A DNA stretch of 64,000 nucleotides from Doryteuthis pealeii (GCA_023376005.1 CM042151.1:82731478-82795477); one strand, 5' to 3'. Positions 22,380-34,569 are shown, counted from the stretch's first letter. Numbers and translations are program-made. The notes: generated by a model not told the origin, from the sequence alone.

Positions 22380-23039
22380 GTAGAAAAAAGTGTTTTTTTC
22401 TCTCTCTGCCAAGGTTTCGGTGTTCAAGGCACTCCTACTTCAGGAGAACTAAAATATTTTAGGTAGCTACATTTTATATATACATGTCCGCATAGGACTT
22501 TGTCTGCTTTGGAATTATTTTTATTACTCTGTCTTTTAATTAGTTTGTATAAACTTTAGTTTCTAAGTCTAAACATTTTTTTCTTTGAAGTCAAATGTAT
22601 TTTCTGTGAATTTACATGTCTCATTCATTCAGGCAAAAGTAATTTGTAATTCTTTTTGTCATCTTCTATTTCCAACCTTTTCCTCTCATTTTTCTTTATT
22701 CATTTTGTTTATATCTTATTTGTGTATATTACTGGAGTTAAAGTCTTTTGGTAAATCTATTTAGTTGTAGTTCGAGATTAATTATGTTTTTTATTATATT
22801 TCCCATTTAATAATTGGTGTTAGATTTTGATTCTCTAAGTTCCAAACAGAGGTAGCTACTGTTGTTACATTTTTAGCTTAGGGGTGTTATTAGCTATCTT
22901 GTTTAATTTACTGTTCGTGAAGAGATTTTTATCATCTAATTTCAGAGAGACTTTGTGATTGTAATACTTTTAATTTGTAAGCGCTCGATCACTTATCTTT
23001 CTAGACATTTAGAAATATTTACTCAAAAGTATTATTCAA
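22377..23039. other. AT-rich spacer without a recognised gene
   Basis: T-rich sequence. No repeat seen elsewhere in the window and no coding frame worth calling. Confidence 0.4.
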
Positions 23040-24078
23040 ATTATAGAGAAATGTGCTTCAAGATATACGATTAGAATTATGTCATCATAATTTGAGTATG
23101 CGGTCTAGTGTTTTCATCTGGTAAAGTTTTTTCTAAAGTAACCGATTGCTGATAGAATGATGAATATTACGTATCTCGCAGGACATATCAAATTCAAATA
23201 GTAACTTTAAGATAGTATCGTAGCTGTTTTGAATCTCTTCAGCACGTTTTGATATTAAAGAATTTTCTTTAATGTTCGCGACTGGAACACTTTCACTTTG
23301 GTGCGAATGTTCTATTTATCTGTTCAGAATTGAGGTTTCTGTGTTAGGCATTGACATGTGCAAGTTTTGTCCATTTTCTGCATTAAAGCGAAAAGGGTTT
23401 GTGTTTCCTTTCATTCAACGTTGCAATATTTTTGCCACCTTGTGTTTGTACGTTTATATCAAGATGTGAAATTGTTTAATGAATATTCCGAGAAATCTGG
23501 TGTGAAAATGTAGTTTTGTCAATTACATTAAATTCAGGATGTATCGTTGTTGATAGTTGGATATTGAAAGATGACTGCTTTGAGTGATTTGCCTCATCTT
23601 CCAAATGGATTTCCTGATGGTATATAATCTGATTATTCATCGGAAATGTGTTATAATATATATGGTATGGATACGGATTCAATTGTGCTCGGATTTCTGG
23701 CTGGAATATTTATCAGGGGAAATCATGAATGTGTACATGGATGATATTTCAAATGGTGAGCCTCTACATAATCTTTATTGCATCTATCACATTTAAATGG
23801 CCTCACTGTTTTATTTGTGCGTTGAGGAATATCTCGATGGTCTGACATCTGATTATACATCGGATATTGGTTACGGTATGGATATCCAGCCTCACCTTGA
23901 ATTGTGCACAGATTACTGGCTGAGGTGTTTGGCTGGAAACATTTTTCTGGTTGGGAATTTTTAGATAGACATTCTATTTCAATGTTATTTGAGGGAATAC
24001 TATTATTCTCGTTTGTATGTGTGCGTTCATGACATTTTAAATGGCTAGAAGTTATAAAGGTTCTGATGCATGTATGAC

Positions 24079-24080
<2 letters not shown>
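23040..24080 (-). pseudogene. C2H2 zinc-finger gene copy C, truncated by a TA microsatellite
   Basis: From 24080 down to about 23724 the minus strand stays in one open frame: one finger (C-H-T-C-I-R-T-F...H-E-R-T-H), a linker with N-T-S-A-S-N-L-C and N-Q-M-S-D-H-R, then a final finger (C-D-R-C-N-K-D-Y...K-Y-H-P-C-T-H) and a stop, exactly where copy A stops. The upstream fingers are missing because the frame runs straight into the TA run at 24080-24112. Downstream (23040-23720), tail pieces survive in shifted frames, including M-N-N-Q-I-I-Y-H-Q-E-I (23476-23682) and the N-E-R-K segment. Compared with copy A, the four-finger block is reduced to one. It is dead as a gene. Confidence 0.7.

Positions 24081-24112
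<32 letters not shown>
24080..24112. repeat. (TA)n microsatellite replacing the 5' part of copy C
   Basis: The TA run joins the interior of a zinc finger (left) to the start of the next duplicated unit ('attcggaataattggtcttg', right). It therefore marks a deletion or fusion point. Confidence 0.9.
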
Positions 24113-24113
<1 letters not shown>

Positions 24114-24114
24114 T

Positions 24115-26000
24115 ATTCGGAATAATTGGTCTTGCATGATTTTATTACCAAATCAGCTTTTCTTTTATTATTACATCTTTAGAGCTGGGAATCCATCACC
24201 GCTGGATATTCTAAAATATTGTTTTCCATAAAACCAGTTACTCCAAATATCTTAGTACGTATATGCACACATATTCATACTCCCCCTCTCTTTTTATTTT
24301 CTTCTCTCTCTCTCTCTCTCTCTTTTTATTTTCTTTCTCTCTCCCCCTCTCTTTTTATTTTCTTCCTCTCCCCCTCTTTTTATTTTCTTCCTCTCTCTCT
24401 CTCTCTCTCTCTCCTTGAAATTGCTCACCAATTAAAGAAAGTGTATGGCAAGTTATACAAAAGTTATCCTCAAAGACATAGTGGTGAGCTGGTATGACAT
24501 GGGCAGACAAAAAACAAAAAACTCTGAAAATCTTTATTTGTTGATATGATTCTGAAAGATTGGTTAGATGAATGAAATTATTAGAATATTATACTGGTAG
24601 CATTTTTACATGAGAAAAACTTTTTTTTATTGAATGGTCATTTTCCCACTATTCTTTCAATTCTATGTTTATTTATTTTCTATTTATTTCATACTTAAAA
24701 TATGTTGAAGATTGATTAGGAGAATAAAATGGACTAATTGTCCATTTTATTCTCTAAAATGTGTAATATAGTCCATTGGACTATATTACACATTTTTAAA
24801 GTCCCTGACATTTTTAATTATCAGTACAATTCTGTATGAATTCCTAAATAAATGATTACCAATTCATTTCTAACATAAAAATTTTCAATGGAGTTGATTT
24901 TTGTTCCTATTATTCTACTTTAAATAATTAACAGTTTAAATATGAAATGAATATCATGATTTGATAATATATTTTTTAAGATAGGACGTTCTTAAAAAGC
25001 AGATCCCTAATAAACAGATACACGATCTCAAGGGAAATATGGGCGTTAATTTCAATTGTAAATATCCAGGACATTAAGTTATACATGAAAACATTTCTTG
25101 TATATATTTACTTTAATAAAATATTTCTAATTACACAGATTTTCTTATCAATTACCATACACTAATTCCTTCCAATAGTGTTTCGGTTAGCTTTTAAAGA
25201 CCTTCATCAAGCACATGCCACAATAGCAGAAATGCATACAACACGGGAATCTATGTTTTGGTAATATCACATGGGCATTACTTAAAAAAATATACAATTA
25301 GTGATTTATTTTAGAATGCAGAAGCTGTAAAAATACGACGAATTAGAAGTTTTTAAATACGTTGTTTGATAAATAAATAATAGTTACATTTTTGCATAAT
25401 CTTCTCCATTTTTTTTTACTTTCTTGTTGGGTTTAAAATGAATTTAGTGATGCATGAAAAGTGAAAGAAGGTAAAAGAAAATATTTGAGATGTGGATTTT
25501 TAGGTTAACGTATTTTCAAACGAGTTTTTTTAAGAGAAGAAAATTAGAATTATATGTATTAGTAATCTTTTTTCTATTCTTTATTTTACCCTTTGGGTTT
25601 AAAATGAATTTAAAGACACATGAAATATGAATGAAAGAAAATGAAAACGAAAATATTTGGAGGTGAATTTTAAAATAAACGTCTTTTCAAAGGAGACTTT
25701 TATTAAAAGAAAAGAAACATAACATTACATGAATAATAAAAAAAGACTAAATACAAAGAGTACACTTGTGAAGGATCAAAATCAAAATCATGAGCAATTA
25801 AAATAGCCAAAAAATGTAAATGCAAAGAAAATAATTGAAATGGAAATTCTTAAACCCGGTACGCAAATGAAATTACAAAATTCTCTTTAAATTAAGAAAA
25901 GATTAATTCCAATATTTTTTATTAGTCAAAGAGTTTTTATTCTTTTCAATAAAAATTAAAAGCCCATGATTTGTTTTTGATTCTTCGTTTAATGACATTA
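24115..26000. repeat. Duplicated framework segment (3' flank of the zinc-finger unit)
   Basis: It is colinear with 948-2960, including the 'attcggaat' block, the 'gaagataggac' block at 24978, and the box with 'catgaaaa.tgaaagaa'. A CT-rich microsatellite (24293-24412) and a locally generated double hairpin (24720-24796) are inserted. No coding frame is supported. Confidence 0.6.
24720..24796. repeat. Two adjacent perfect hairpins
   Basis: Hairpin 1: arms 24720-24734 and 24740-24754 (15 bp, loop 5). Hairpin 2: arms 24756-24775 and 24777-24796 (20 bp, loop 1). Copy A has only one arm-like stretch here (near 2038-2075). See the findings. Confidence 0.9.
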
Positions 26001-26799
26001 AACTTTGTGGGGTTTTTTTAATGCTAACGGTCATCAGATTATGTATATCTTATTGTAACAGAAAAATGCGGCGGAAGTGCTCACATTCGAAACTATTGTA
26101 TAACTTTTTTCTTTTTTGCAACATCAAGGTTTTTGTTTCGAACTCATATGACTTTTGTCTCCGCTCTTAAGAACACGGAGTATAAACAAACATTTCATAA
26201 AATCGAAATATTGTTCAATATCAGCTATGTTATTAAATGTTTTCTCTTTAACAGCATTTTGTGGTGTTTTCATATCTTTTTATATATACTCATACCGTCG
26301 GATTCATTTCCTTTCTTTTAACTTATATATATAAAGATTTTAGTAACTTTTGCTACATTAATTTAAAATAATGCTCCGATCCGCCGCAATTATTTTTTTT
26401 GGGGGGGTGAGTGACGATGATCCGAATTCAATACATTCTTATATTTTTTCAATTATGTTACGACTGAAGAAAAAAAAAAATAATTCGTTCTTTTTTATTT
26501 AAATATCTTAAGATATTTTAGTTTGTAGTTTGACTTTGGTGACTGTATATATATTTATTTATTTACTGGTGAAAAAAAGTCATGAGTATTTGAAAAGAAA
26601 TTGCGAAGAGAATAAAGAAAATCTGACTCACGTTGTAAGTAAAGTAATATTTTAAGCTTGAAAAAATTTGAAGAATTTCTGTCAAGTAGAAATCTGTACA
26701 TTATATGATGAAATGTATTTAACTAAAAAAGGATATTAGATTTGAGAATTAAACATTCCATCAACTGATTCTAACAGAGGTTTAGCAGAAGAGAAAGAG
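26001..26799. other. AT-rich spacer
   Basis: It contains a segment related to 16990-17200 ('gacgatgatccgaattcaata', 'tatgttacgac'). No gene recognised. Confidence 0.45.
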
Positions 26800-27340
26800 A
26801 AGCGATATGACAAGGACGAAGTAACTAAAAAGAATAGAATTTATTTTATATGGATGTCAGCATAGTAACAATTTACCTGTACGGTTTTGATAAAAATGTT
26901 TGTCCGACATTTATAGAAAGTGACTTACAAGAGACGGTAGGAAAATATTTGATTAAATTGGCAAAATCGCATCAAAGTGAAACTAACAAGAACGTCAGAA
27001 TTATAACATGTAATATTCAAACCGTCAATCGCTTAACAATTTACCTGTACGGTTTTGATAAAAAGGTTTGTCCGACATTTATAGAAAGTGACTTACTACA
27101 AGAATCGAAAAGGAAAGGAAATTAAGAGGGCCGAATCAATAATTAAATGGACACGGGTTAGATTAAATCAATGAGTGGAACCAATTGAAACAGTGAGTTA
27201 TTATAGTGAATTAATTGTATTGATTATTGGTCAAAATCTTTTGATTCTTTTCTTTCAAAACTGATGATTTTAAAGGCAGACTTGTTATTTCCGATTGTTT
27301 AGTAGGTAAAAATATCTATTAAAAAAAAAAAAATTTTTTT

Positions 27341-27373
<33 letters not shown>

Positions 27374-28650
27374 TTTTCCTTACCAAACAAATTATGACAC
27401 ATAAAATTATTATTATACTAAAGATGATGTGAACGTTAATTTTTAACAACCATTTCACAAAGTGAAATCCCCCCCCCTCCTCAAAAATATTAGGTAGAAT
27501 TTTTTTAAACTTTGTAGAAAATGCTTTTGAAAACAAATTATGATACATTCGACGTTTTCTATTAACAGCTTTACAAAAATATAATTGAATGAATAGTTTC
27601 TTTGTTGATAATATTTTATCGTTTTATTAAATTAACCCACCAATTTATTAACCATGGTCAAACTATTAAAACTTCATCTCGATTCCACTGACATGGTGGA
27701 ATCTGATTAAATTATTCAGTTCATTTAAGAAAATATTTCAAGAAATTTAACTCCTCTTTTTAAAATCGGAAACTTTCATTCAAGTGTTGCCTAAAAATAA
27801 AGATAGAACTTTCAGGTTATACAGTCATTCATTCCAAAGGAATAGACGGTAGAATAAAAAATATGAAATGATTATATCGGATTACATTGAAATAAACAGT
27901 TGGTATAAACATGTGATATTTAAATCGTCAAACATAAAACGAATCGCAATAAAGTATTTCATACAAATTCGTTCCGAAAATAAAGAGATAACTTTCAAGA
28001 TATCAAGTCATTCTCCCAAATGAACAGACGGTAGTACAAATACTTTATGAAATTCGTAAAATTGTATCAAACTGAAATTAACACTAACATCATAATTTTA
28101 ATATGGGATATTTAAACCGTCAATCACTTCCCTAACTGCAATATAAAATACATTGAAAACCTGGAACTTAAATCTAAACTGTGTTACTTAATATTCATAC
28201 ATTCGTAATATAACAAAATATAAAAAATACAACTTCAAATAAATATGAATGATAAATTACATAGAACCAACCTTTATTCTGTGCACCCAGATAAGGGATA
28301 AATTCAGAGAATAGATCAATTTAAAATAATTCTAAAATATATGTTTGTTAAATAAAATAGAGAATATTACACTGGCTAAATGTTAGGTGTATTTAAGTTA
28401 CGTTCCGAGATATTATTCAAGTCCTACGTTTATAATTTTTAATAAATGTTACTACGAAAAAGAAATTCCTGCAATTAATAATAAAGTGACAATATCTGGT
28501 AAACGAGGGTACGTGAGTTCGATCCTTACTCTTACATCTTATAAAGTCCAAACATTGAAAATATTCAACAGATTTATGAATATTGATGGACACGATGTTT
28601 AGAATATTTCATGAGGTTAAAATAACATGTCACGATGTTTTACATGAAAA
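26800..28650. repeat. Full copy of the ~1.9-kb intergenic unit
   Basis: Order of parts: 'gatatgacaaggacgaagtaa', a short open frame starting at the ATG at 26850, the 'gacgttttctattaaca' block (27550), the 'catcataatttta' block (28090), an exon-like end with a mutated donor (28262-28280), and a box B-like 'gtacgtgagttcgatcctta' (28509-28528). The best aligned sister is 37640-39400. Inside it a 60-bp part of the reading frame is duplicated (26866-26930 and 27037-27100). A poly-A/poly-T tract is at 27318-27374. Confidence 0.7.
26850..27125 (+). CDS. Hypothetical small ORF inside the repeat unit
   Basis: This 91-codon frame starts with ATG and contains the peptide T-I-Y-L-Y-G-F-D-K-x-V-C-P-T-F-I-E-S-D twice. 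The paralogous unit at 37727 has a 105-codon frame starting at the same place with T-I-Y-L-H-G-F-N-K-K-V-W-P-T-F-P-E-S-D, and the ones at 29046 and 36198 have stops. It may be a remnant of a real exon or simply repeat DNA that happens to be open. I recognise no domain and assign no function. Confidence 0.2.
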   Translation: MDVSIVTIYLYGFDKNVCPTFIESDLQETVGKYLIKLAKSHQSETNKNVRIITCNIQTVNRLTIYLYGFDKKVCPTFIESDLLQESKRKGN

Positions 28651-28739
28651 ATATTCTGACTTTTTTTATTATTATAAACATTTCTTGGGATATTTAAAGT
28701 TCATTGAATTTTGGCGGTGGAGGTTTAGAAAAAATATTC

Positions 28740-30180
28740 ATTTATTATCTATTAAACACGGTCATTGGCTTATTTTAAGAATAGTTACGTTTAAATTTTA
28801 AAAAGAAAAGACAAAACCAAACGGACAATGTAATTAAAATAATTTTAAAACTTATAAGAAATGTAAAGAATTTATGTCATGTAGAAACCTGAAAACACTA
28901 TATGATAACATTTATTTAACTAAGAAAAGATATTCGATTTAAGAATAAAAAGATTCCATCGATTCTATCAGACGTTTAATGGAAGAGACAGACAAGCGAT
29001 ATCACAAGGACGAAGTAACTAAAAATAATAGAATTTATTTTGTATGGATGGCAGAATAGGAACAATAAACCTACATGTTTTTAATAAAATGGTTTGTTTG
29101 ACATTTTCAGAAATTGATCTATTATAAGAGACGCATGAAAAAGGGACGAAATGTACAACGAGCAAATCAACTAAAAAGTGGACACAGAATAAATCAACGA
29201 GTAGAAATAATAGAAGCATTTAGATGTTATAGTGAACTAATTTTAATGATCACTGATGAGAGGCGTTTTGCTTTGTGGCTCTGATACCTCCGTATATTTC
29301 AAGAATTAATTCGCTGCACTTTTAATTCAAAATATTTTATGCTTTTCTTTTCAATAAAAATTGACGTTTTTAAAGCCAAAATTGTTATTTCAGTTAGTTC
29401 AATCTGTAAAATTTCCTTACCAATCATTTCATAACGCATAAAAAGTCATTAACATACAAAACATGTTATAGACGTTAATTTTAACCGTCATTATGAAGAG
29501 CAAATGAAATTTACCCCCTCAAAAATATTACGTAGTTTTTTTTAAAGTTTTTAAACTATAAATTAGATTTGAAAAGTAATTATAACACATTCTATATTTC
29601 TATTAACAACATAAATAAGATTAAATAAATAGTTTCGTTGTTAGTTTTTACGTAGGAAAAGGGAGACAATCCATAATAATATTTAAATGGTCGATGTAAA
29701 TAGAGAAAAATCTTATCTTCTTACCGATGACATTTAACTCATAAATATGTTTTTTATTTTAATGTTTGATAGTTACTTATCATGTGTTACTGATATTAAT
29801 GGAGGATTTTATTGGGTTTTATTTATTTAACTCATCCCTGTATAAACGTGTATAAACTACCAGAAATCGGTCTGGATTATATTGACAATGAAATTGAGTG
29901 TTGCACATTTCAGAAAAATTGAATCTGATGAAATAATTCAGTTCAGTTACGAAAATATTTCAATAAATTTAACCCATCTCTTTAAACTTGTCTATTTTTT
30001 TACAGATGGAAGAATAAAGATTTATAATATTAAATCGTATCAATCTGAAATTAACAAGAACATCATAATTATAACGTGAAATTTAAACCGTTAATCGCTT
30101 AAATAATTGCAATATAGAATACATAGTAAACCTGTAGATTAAAATAAAAACCGTGTGATACTTATCTTTGTATAGGGTCA
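28740..30180. repeat. Partial copy of the ~1.9-kb unit
   Basis: It carries the 'gatatcacaaggacgaagtaa' start (28998), the reading-frame block interrupted by stops, the 'tctatatttctattaaca' block (29590) and the 'catcataattataacgtg' block (30061). The exon-donor and box B end is missing. Poly-T/poly-A runs are absent. Confidence 0.6.
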
Positions 30181-30976
30181 AGCAAAATGATCTGACACAT
30201 TTGTAGGTTTAATAGAATGCAAATGAAGTAAAGAAACAAAAAAGTGTTTTATTTTTGAAAAGTACATGTCATTTTGTTTCATTATGTTTTAAAAATTAAA
30301 TCAGTCAAATGGGATCCATTATTGTCCACACACTGTCGAAGAAATTTAAAATACATCAAAATTGAAAGATAAAAATGAAAGATAAGCGTTTGGAGGTGAA
30401 TAACGTATTTTCAAACCACATTTTTATTCAAAAAACAGGTTAAAATTACATTTAAAATTACAAAGTGAATTATTTGTGAATGAAAAAAATCATAATCATG
30501 GGAAATAAAAATTACAATAAGAAGTAAATCCAACGAAAATAATTGAAACTAGAATTCTTAAAGCGACTGCGCAAATTGCGAGATATTGTCTTTAAATTTA
30601 AAAAATAATTTGCATCACATTCGTAAAAATTATTCAGAGATTTTACTCTTCAGATAAAACTTAAAATCTCATTAATTTTACTTTCTTTGTTTAATGACAT
30701 TACAACATTCGAATGTTATTTAATTTCAACGCCATCCTTAGAGAAGAACAGTAGTGGTACTCTTTAACCGTAGATGAAGGGGTCATAGATTTCCCAAGAG
30801 TATTTCTCTGAAAGTGCACAAGATAGCGCGAATGGAGGTGGAACTCGTTTATTACGTTGTCACAGTTCATCAAGTTATCAACTACGTCATGAGGCCTACT
30901 CATAAATTTACATGAATTAGAATGAAAAGGTAAAAAATAAATGATAAGTTTGTGAAAAATGAAAATAACTGTTCTT

Positions 30977-31019
<43 letters not shown>

Positions 31020-31020
31020 A
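30181..31020. repeat. Framework segment 3' of copy D, with tRNA-like remnant and poly-A
   Basis: It is colinear with 2750-3140, including the tRNA-like SINE remnant at 30834-30894 (minus strand, box B-like GAGTTC(C)ACCTCC, more decayed than in A) and a poly-A run of about 37 at 30979-31016. No gene. Confidence 0.55.
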
Positions 31021-31059
31021 ATTCTAATTGAAGAATTTTTTTTAATGTTCCCACCAAGA

Positions 31060-31775
31060 AAATTTACAATTTGGTGTCGATTTTTATTGATCTGTTCAGA
31101 ATTGATATTCCTGCGTTAGGCATTGACATTTACAAGTTTTGTCCATTTTCGGCATTAAAGCTAAAAGAGTGTGTCTTGTCTTTCATTCAACATTAGAATA
31201 TTTTGACCGCCTTGTGTTTGTACATTTATGTCAAGAGGTGAAATAGTTGACAGAATGTGCTGTAAAATAAACTGGGTGAAAGGGTAGCATTGTTCATTTC
31301 ATTAAATTGCGTCGATAAGTTTGGATAATTAGAAACATTTTGATTAGTTATTCCATCTGGGAATGAAAGTTTTTCAGGATGTATCGATGTTGATGATTGA
31401 ATATTGGAAGATGAATGCTTTGAATAATTTGCCTCATCTACCGAATGAATAGAGCGATGATTTATCATCTGATTGTTCATTGGAAATGTGTTATGGTATA
31501 CGTGGTATGGATACCGATTCTACGGACTCAGATTTCTGGCTGGGATATATGGAAGGGAAAATTATGGATTTGCACATTGATGATAATTTAAATTGTGAAC
31601 CTCTGAATAGTCTTTGTTGCATTCATCACATTTGAATCGGCTTTTGTCTTGGAGGTGTACGTTGTTGTCTTATCAAATTGTATTTCTTAGCAAAACTTTT
31701 GTCACATATTTCATCTTCAATTGTTCGCTGATATCTGACTGTTGTGTTCTAGTTGTGAATTCTTAAATGGACATT
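31060..31775 (-). pseudogene. Zinc-finger copy D: decayed last finger and tail
   Basis: After the stop of the finger ORF, the minus strand still shows a broken finger (C-D-K-S-F-A-K-K-Y-N-L-I), then D-E-C-N-K-D-Y-S-E-V near 31600 with a stop right after the finger. The tail piece at 31226-31480 (M-N-N-Q-M-I-N-H-R-S-I-H...I-Q-S-S-T-S-I-H-P) matches the tail of copy B closely but in shifted frames. Confidence 0.6.
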
Positions 31776-32537
31776 TTATTTCGTTATTTGAAGAATTGCT
31801 TCTGTCATGTGTTTAATTGGTGTTTTTTCTTCTTCATGTGTGAGAATATCATTTATTAAATTGTCATTCCCTCTAGAGGCATTTTCACTCTGATCATATT
31901 TAAAGGATTCCTCTCTATGATGTGTGTACCTGTGTATATACATAGTCTTTAATTTTAAAAACGTTTTATTACAATCATTACATTTAAATGGTCTTTCGTT
32001 TTCGTGTCTACTTTCATGGATTCTTATATTGCTTTGATCAGAAATATCTCCGTTACATTTGTCTTGTCTCTCTCTTGTGGGTGTCTGTTTTTGATTGCTA
32101 GAACTGCCTGTATGTGTACTTTGATGGTCAATGAAATGTTCCTTATATTTATAGGCTTTATTGTAGTCATCACATTTGAAAGGCTTCAGATCGGAATGTA
32201 TGCGTTCATGAGTGCTTAAAGAGTCAACTTGTTTAAAGGATTTAGGGCATTCATTACATTTGAAGAGCCACTCATGTGTACGTTTATGAACTTCCAAATT
32301 GTAAGAATGTCTAAAGGTTTTAGGGCATTTGTTACATTTGAAAGACCTCTCGGTTAAATGTGTTCGTTTATGAGCTCTTAAATGACGAGAACTTCTAGAG
32401 GCTTTAGGACATTCGTCACATTTCAAGGACCTCTCTCGTCTATGTGAGCGTTCATGACGTGTTAAATCAGTAACAGTTATAAAATCTTTGGGACATGCAT
32501 GACATTTAAAAAGGCTTTCTTCACTATGCGTGTCCAT
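31776..32537 (-). CDS. C2H2 zinc-finger protein, copy D (eight finger units, four degenerate or altered)
   Basis: The frame of 253 codons starts with ATG at 32537; an in-frame stop lies four codons upstream of a finger remnant, so this start is forced. Canonical fingers: C-H-A-C-P-K-D-F (residues about 12-32), C-D-E-C-P-K-A-S, C-N-K-C-P-K-T-F, C-N-E-C-P-K-S-F and later C-N-D-C-N-K-T-F (about 188-208). Unit 5 has lost a zinc cysteine (C-D-D-Y), unit 6 has lost the first cysteine (Q-D-K-C), and the last unit has lost both (Y-D-Q-S). The linker between fingers 3 and 4 is shortened to H-E-W-L-F-K-C. It is the most diverged of the four copies, has no other domain, and is probably a nuclear DNA-binding protein if expressed. 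Loss of zinc ligands in several units with an intact frame suggests relaxed selection or a recently retained reduced protein. Confidence 0.65.
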   Translation of the reverse strand: MDTHSEESLFKCHACPKDFITVTDLTRHERSHRRERSLKCDECPKASRSSRHLRAHKRTHLTERSFKCNKCPKTFRHSYNLEVHKRTHEWLFKCNECPKSFKQVDSLSTHERIHSDLKPFKCDDYNKAYKYKEHFIDHQSTHTGSSSNQKQTPTRERQDKCNGDISDQSNIRIHESRHENERPFKCNDCNKTFLKLKTMYIHRYTHHREESFKYDQSENASRGNDNLINDILTHEEEKTPIKHMTEAILQITK

Positions 32538-34365
32538 ATCAATTCTTAAATATGCTTTGCCTTAGAAAGCTTTTTCAAATATAACGAATTTAATTTCTGT
32601 ATCTAATTGTTTTTTTAGATAAAATTTATACACGTTCGTCCGCTTTGAACACCTATCCCTTGTATATTTTCATGGAATATGATATGAATAGTTTTAATGG
32701 TAACTTTTCAAAATTTAAAATAGGTCCAGTAAACAACTAATGGCGTATTATATTTGTTCTCAAATTATTTAATTGATAATTCCAATTTTACTATCCAACA
32801 CAATGTTATGCACTCTGTAATCTAATATGTACGTATTTCAAATGAAATGTCGATGAAAATCCACAAATTGTTTTCCAAGATGTAATATCCAAAATCATCT
32901 ACAGTTAAACGACAGTTGAGATATATTGCTTCGGTGATGAATCTGCAATCAAACAAATAATAAAATTAAATATTAAATAAATACATTATTTTGAATTATT
33001 CGGGAAATCAATAAAGATTAGAAATTTTTTTAATTTTCTGATAGTTCGATATCAGCACCCACTAAAAAAAAAATCTACATTTTTTTATTATGATCATGCT
33101 ATAGAAATTTGGCCCACAGAGCAATAAAAAGAAAAGCAAATGACTTTTAAAGAAAGATTATGAAATTACCCCCCACACACACACACAACAATTGAATATA
33201 TTCAACCTAATATTCATTCAACTGCTGAATTATATTTTAATAATTTTTCCTACATTAAAATATTACCATGTATAATATTTTTTCACTGTCTTTGGCAATT
33301 GAAAATGACGTTTAGCGGGGATTTCTGAAATAGGATTATTCTATCAAATATTAAAATCAACATTTCCTATTATGATCATGCTATAGGAATTTGGTCGACA
33401 GAGCAATAAAAAAAAAAAAAAAAGCAAATAACTTAAAAATCCATGAAATTACCTCCACCCAACCCCGCTAATTGAATGCAAGTGCCTAATTGAATTTTTG
33501 CCACAACAGATATCAGCTGTTCTCCAAAGACTGATCGATAATATATTGATTTGATATCCCAAGAGACATGATTATTTTCTTGTTTTGAATAAATTATTCT
33601 AAGATTTTGGTAATAATCTTTTTTACCGTTACATAGAAAATCTAATATAGAAATAATATAGATGTATGTATATGTAGATATCATATATAGGTAGATATTC
33701 ATTCCACAAACAATGTAATCTGAACTAACATTAATTATAAAGAAGACTTAATCTGAACTACATTAATTAAAAAGAAGACATAAATGTTAATTCACAATGG
33801 AACTAGAGGAACATAGAACTTAATATAACTCGACCAATACATTGTAAATGAGGTAAAAACAATGTGGAAATATGTAGACATGTTATGGATAGATTACAAC
33901 AACTTATATGGCACGATCCTGTAATCATAAATAGCAGGATGTCTGAAAATGTTCAAAATCTCAAATCAAATCTTAAACTTAATTAGAAGAGTTATGGAAA
34001 AATGAAAAGTATAACTAACAAATGGAGGACAAATCCTAGTAGAGGTAAAAATCGACAGAGGCATATTTCTATGTAGACTCATCATCGTTATTAGTATAGT
34101 AATGATGCAATTGATTTATATACTAAGGAGACTACATATTTACAACATATTTACAAGAAACGCAATTAAAGATAAATTACCTACTACTAATAGCTTTTTT
34201 CTAAAAATAAGAGAATAATTACTAACCCTAATACAAAATATTCGACACTTCCGTCAAGATATAGGAATGGGATTTAAAATTGAAAAATTCACAATGCTTA
34301 TAATAAAAAAAGATACAACTGTATAAACAAAACTGGCAACTATGCTTAGATGTTGGTACCACTCC

Positions 34366-34380
<15 letters not shown>
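32538..34380. other. Upstream region of copy D and AT-rich spacer
   Basis: 32770-33060 matches the upstream regions of A and B. 33060-33420 contains two direct repeats of 'ttaaaatcaacatttcctatta.gatcatgctatag'-type sequence. The GTAAGT donor of A and B is not preserved. 33700-34330 shows short direct repeats ('aatctgaacta.cattaatta.aaagaaga' twice) and no recognisable gene. Confidence 0.5.
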
Positions 34381-34395
<15 letters not shown>

Positions 34396-34397
<2 letters not shown>

Positions 34398-34568
34398 GGC
34401 TTCACTTGATGTTGAAAATCTTTTCAAAGTTCTGGTCAAAGAAACTATTGATATCATTGAAAATATTTACAAAAACCCTTCATATCCAGCTCTTAAAATT
34501 AATCCCAACATCCTTAAAAAGATTCTCCTCTACTGTACAACTGAAGTCCTATTTTATGACCAACTAGG

Positions 34569-34569
<1 letters not shown>
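34396..34569 (+). pseudogene. Penelope-like reverse transcriptase fragment
   Basis: A 58-codon open stretch reads V-A-S-L-D-V-E-N-L-F, then E-T-I-D-I-I-E-N-I-Y, K-I-N-P-N-I-L-K-K-I-L-L and C-T-T-E-V-L-F-Y-D. From family knowledge, S-L-D-V-x-x-L-F-T-N-V-P followed by T-I-x-I-I and L-L-x-x-C-T is the RT A-box region of Penelope-like elements; here the T-N-V-P part is altered to K-V-L-V. The fragment is cut on both sides by TA/TG microsatellites (34366-34395 and 34569-34598). It lacks the catalytic Y-x-D-D part and is dead. Confidence 0.65.
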
